A DNA stretch of 64,000 bases from Pegoplata infirma (Eukaryota; Arthropoda; Insecta; Diptera; Anthomyiidae): positions 46,195,943 to 46,259,942 of the forward strand of contig OY992537.1 of assembly GCA_963921195.1 (NCBI GenBank). The letters are read 5' to 3'. Of the stretch, positions 58,701 through 61,700 are shown piece by piece. Both the position numbers and the translations under genes were made by a program. The stretch's first letter is position 1, and each line of letters opens with the position of its first letter. A model generated the notes under the pieces. That model was not told where the DNA came from. It did not search any database and was given only the letters and a program-made list of their open reading frames with translations.

Positions 58701-61700
58701 TTAGGTTAGGTTAGGTTAGGTTAGGTTAGGTTAGGTTAGGTTAGGTTAGGTTAGGTTAGGTTAGGTTAGGTTAGGTTAGGTTAGGTTAGGTTAGGTTAGG
58801 TTAGGTTAGGTTAGGTTAGGTTAGGTTAGGTTAGGTTAGGTTAGGTTAGGTTAGGTTAGGTTAGGTTAGGTTAGGTTAGGTTAGGTTAGGTTAGGTTAGG
58901 TTAGGTTAGGTTAGGTTAGGTTAGGTTAGGTTAGGTTAGGTTAGGTTAGGTTAGGTTAGGTTAGGTTAGGTTAGGTTAGGTTAGGTTAGGTTAGGTTAGG
59001 TTAGGTTAGGTTAGGTTAGGTTAGGTTAGGTTAGGTTAGGTTAGGTTAGGTTAGGTTAGGTTAGGTTAGGTTAGGTTAGGTTAGGTTAGGTTAGGTTAGG
59101 TTAGGTTAGGTTAGGTTAGGTTAGGTTAGGTTAGGTTAGGTTAGGTTAGGTTAGGTTAGGTTAGGTTAGGTTAGGTTAGGTTAGGTTAGGTTAGGTTAGG
59201 TTAGGTTAGGTTAGGTTAGGTTAGGTTAGGTTAGGTTAGGTTAGGTTAGGTTAGGTTAGGTTAGGTTAGGTTAGGTTAGGTTAGGTTAGGTTAGGTTAGG
59301 TTAGGTTAGGTTAGGTTAGGTTAGGTTAGGTTAGGTTAGGTTAGGTTAGGTTAGGTTAGGTTAGGTTAGGTTAGGTTAGGTTAGGTTAGGTTAGGTTAGG
59401 TTAGGTTAGGTTAGGTTAGGTTAGGTTAGGTTAGGTTAGGTTAGGTTAGGTTAGGTTAGGTTAGGTTAGGTTAGGTTAGGTTAGGTTAGGATAGGTTAGG
59501 TTAGGTTAGGTTAGGTTAGGTTAAGAGGTTGACGTAATGTCCACAAGACCAGTTCCTGATCCAGAGTGATACCTCGAAAGGGGGGGGGGGGGGCACTATG
59601 CTTCGACCCATGGACAAAAGTCAAAAAAAAAATTTTGTCTCAAATTGTGTTTAAATACAGATTTTTTGAAAGATAATAAAGTATCTCAAATAAATATTAA
59701 CAGAAATATTTTTTCTGATTGCTTTTGTCACCACGAGAGGGCGCTAAACTCAGAGAATTTTATGCAAAAACTACTTAACAGGAAAATGTTTTTTAGCTGT
59801 TTCACAAAAATAATTCTCAAAAATCCATTTTTTAATAAAATGGTTCGAAATTTTGTTTTAAAATACTTTGATATATTTGTAGTGAAGTTAAAATATAGAA
59901 TTTTGTATATATTTCCAAAAAAAATATTTTTTATTGCGCAGAAAAACAAGTTTTTTTTGTTGAAAATCCAAAAATAACTAAAGTTTGATGGAGTGTAAAA
60001 AAAAAATATAAAAAAATAGATATTTTTTTTTCTTTTTTTTGTAAGTTTAAACTAATATCTAACAGCGTATTCAAAAATTAGCGCCTATTTTTTACCACAA
60101 ATTAGAAAAAAATGCGTTTTTTTAAATGCCTAAATTCATGATTTTTACTCAAATATCATGCATTTAGGAGTGTTTAATATCATTGTGCAACACGATTTTA
60201 TGTTTTGAAAGGGTAAAAAAGTAAAATAAATGTATTTTAATAGTAGATCGAAATCCCCGCAGAATTTTAAAAATTTAGCTCGTGTTTTTTTTATGGCCCA
60301 CTGAAGTTTTTAATTATTTTTCAAAGGAGTTCAGAATAAGTAAAAAAAAAAATATTAAATTTAATTTTGAGCTAAATGACGTTAATAGATGTGCAACTAA
60401 ATTTGATGACGGTTCTTTTCTTAAAACATATTAACCCTCAATCTCCCATTTTTAGGGGTCACTTTAGTCCCTTTTCCAAATATCGTCGTAGAGCACCACT
60501 TACACTTGCTTTTAAAGGGTTAACATGTTCTAAAAAATTTTTCTGCATAGAATTTCATTGTTAGTTGTAAAATACTAAAAATTCGTGAGATATAAGCAAA
60601 ATGTTAAAAAAAGTAAAATTTTTAATTATCATTTATTGTTAAATTGTGATTCACCACAATTGAAATAATTCGACAAAATATAACAAATGTACTTCTGAGC
60701 CTAATACTGTTAATAGCTATCTTCGGTAAAATTTGATGTTTATCTTTTCTTAAAATATATTAACCCTCTATCTCCTACTGTCAGGGGTCATTTCAGTCCC
60801 TTTTTTAAATATTCTTATAAAAAAACACTTAAACGTGCGTTTAAAGTGTTAAAATGTTCTACAAACATTTAATAGATATCTTTAATCATTCCAAACCCAT
60901 TAAAAAAAAGTAAAGACTTCAATGGGCCATAAAAAGAACTCGAGGTAAATTTTCAAAACAATTCGTTTTTGGTTTACAAATGGTATACCTTCATTTTTGG
61001 TTTTGTCCAATTTAAGATACACTCTGTGACCTCAAATTTGTTGCACAGTGTATTCTATTGAAGCTTTAAGTTATGTGAAATAACTCTTAAATTATAAATT
61101 ATATTCAAGAAACTTTAAAAAAGTAATTTAGTATTACGCTTTAACCTTTAAACGCTCGTTTTATTAAATTTTATAAAAATATTTGAAATAAGGACTAAAA
61201 TGACCCCTTAAAATGGGAGATGGAGGGTTAATATGTTCTTACAAAAGAACCGCCATTAGATTTCACTGAAGACATCTTAAGACATTTTTTTTTCTCAGTA
61301 GTATTTTTAGTACAATTTTTCGACCTATTTCAGTCTACTTTGGTAAAAGCTATTTAACAATATATGATACTTTACAATTTTACTTTTTAAAGCATTTTGA
61401 TTATATCGCACGATGTTTTGGTATTTGACAACCCCTAGTGAAATTTGATGCTTAACATTTTTGTAGAACATTTTAACTATTAAAACGCACATTTTAGTGT
61501 TGTTCTATGAGGATATGTTAAAAAAGGACAAAAATGACCCCTAAAAATGGGAGATAGGGGGTTAATGTATTCTAAAAAAAGAACCGCCATCAAATTTTAC
61601 TATCGACATGTATAAACATTATGTAGCTCAGAAGTTGATTTAAGACATTTCTTTGACCTTTTTTAGACGACTTTAAAAATAAAAATAACTTATTTTCCAA

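Noticed and set aside
58391..59520. True chromosome end or telomere
   Set aside because: Unique btv sequence continues on both sides, and the array is bounded by LINE 3' UTR and a target-site duplication.
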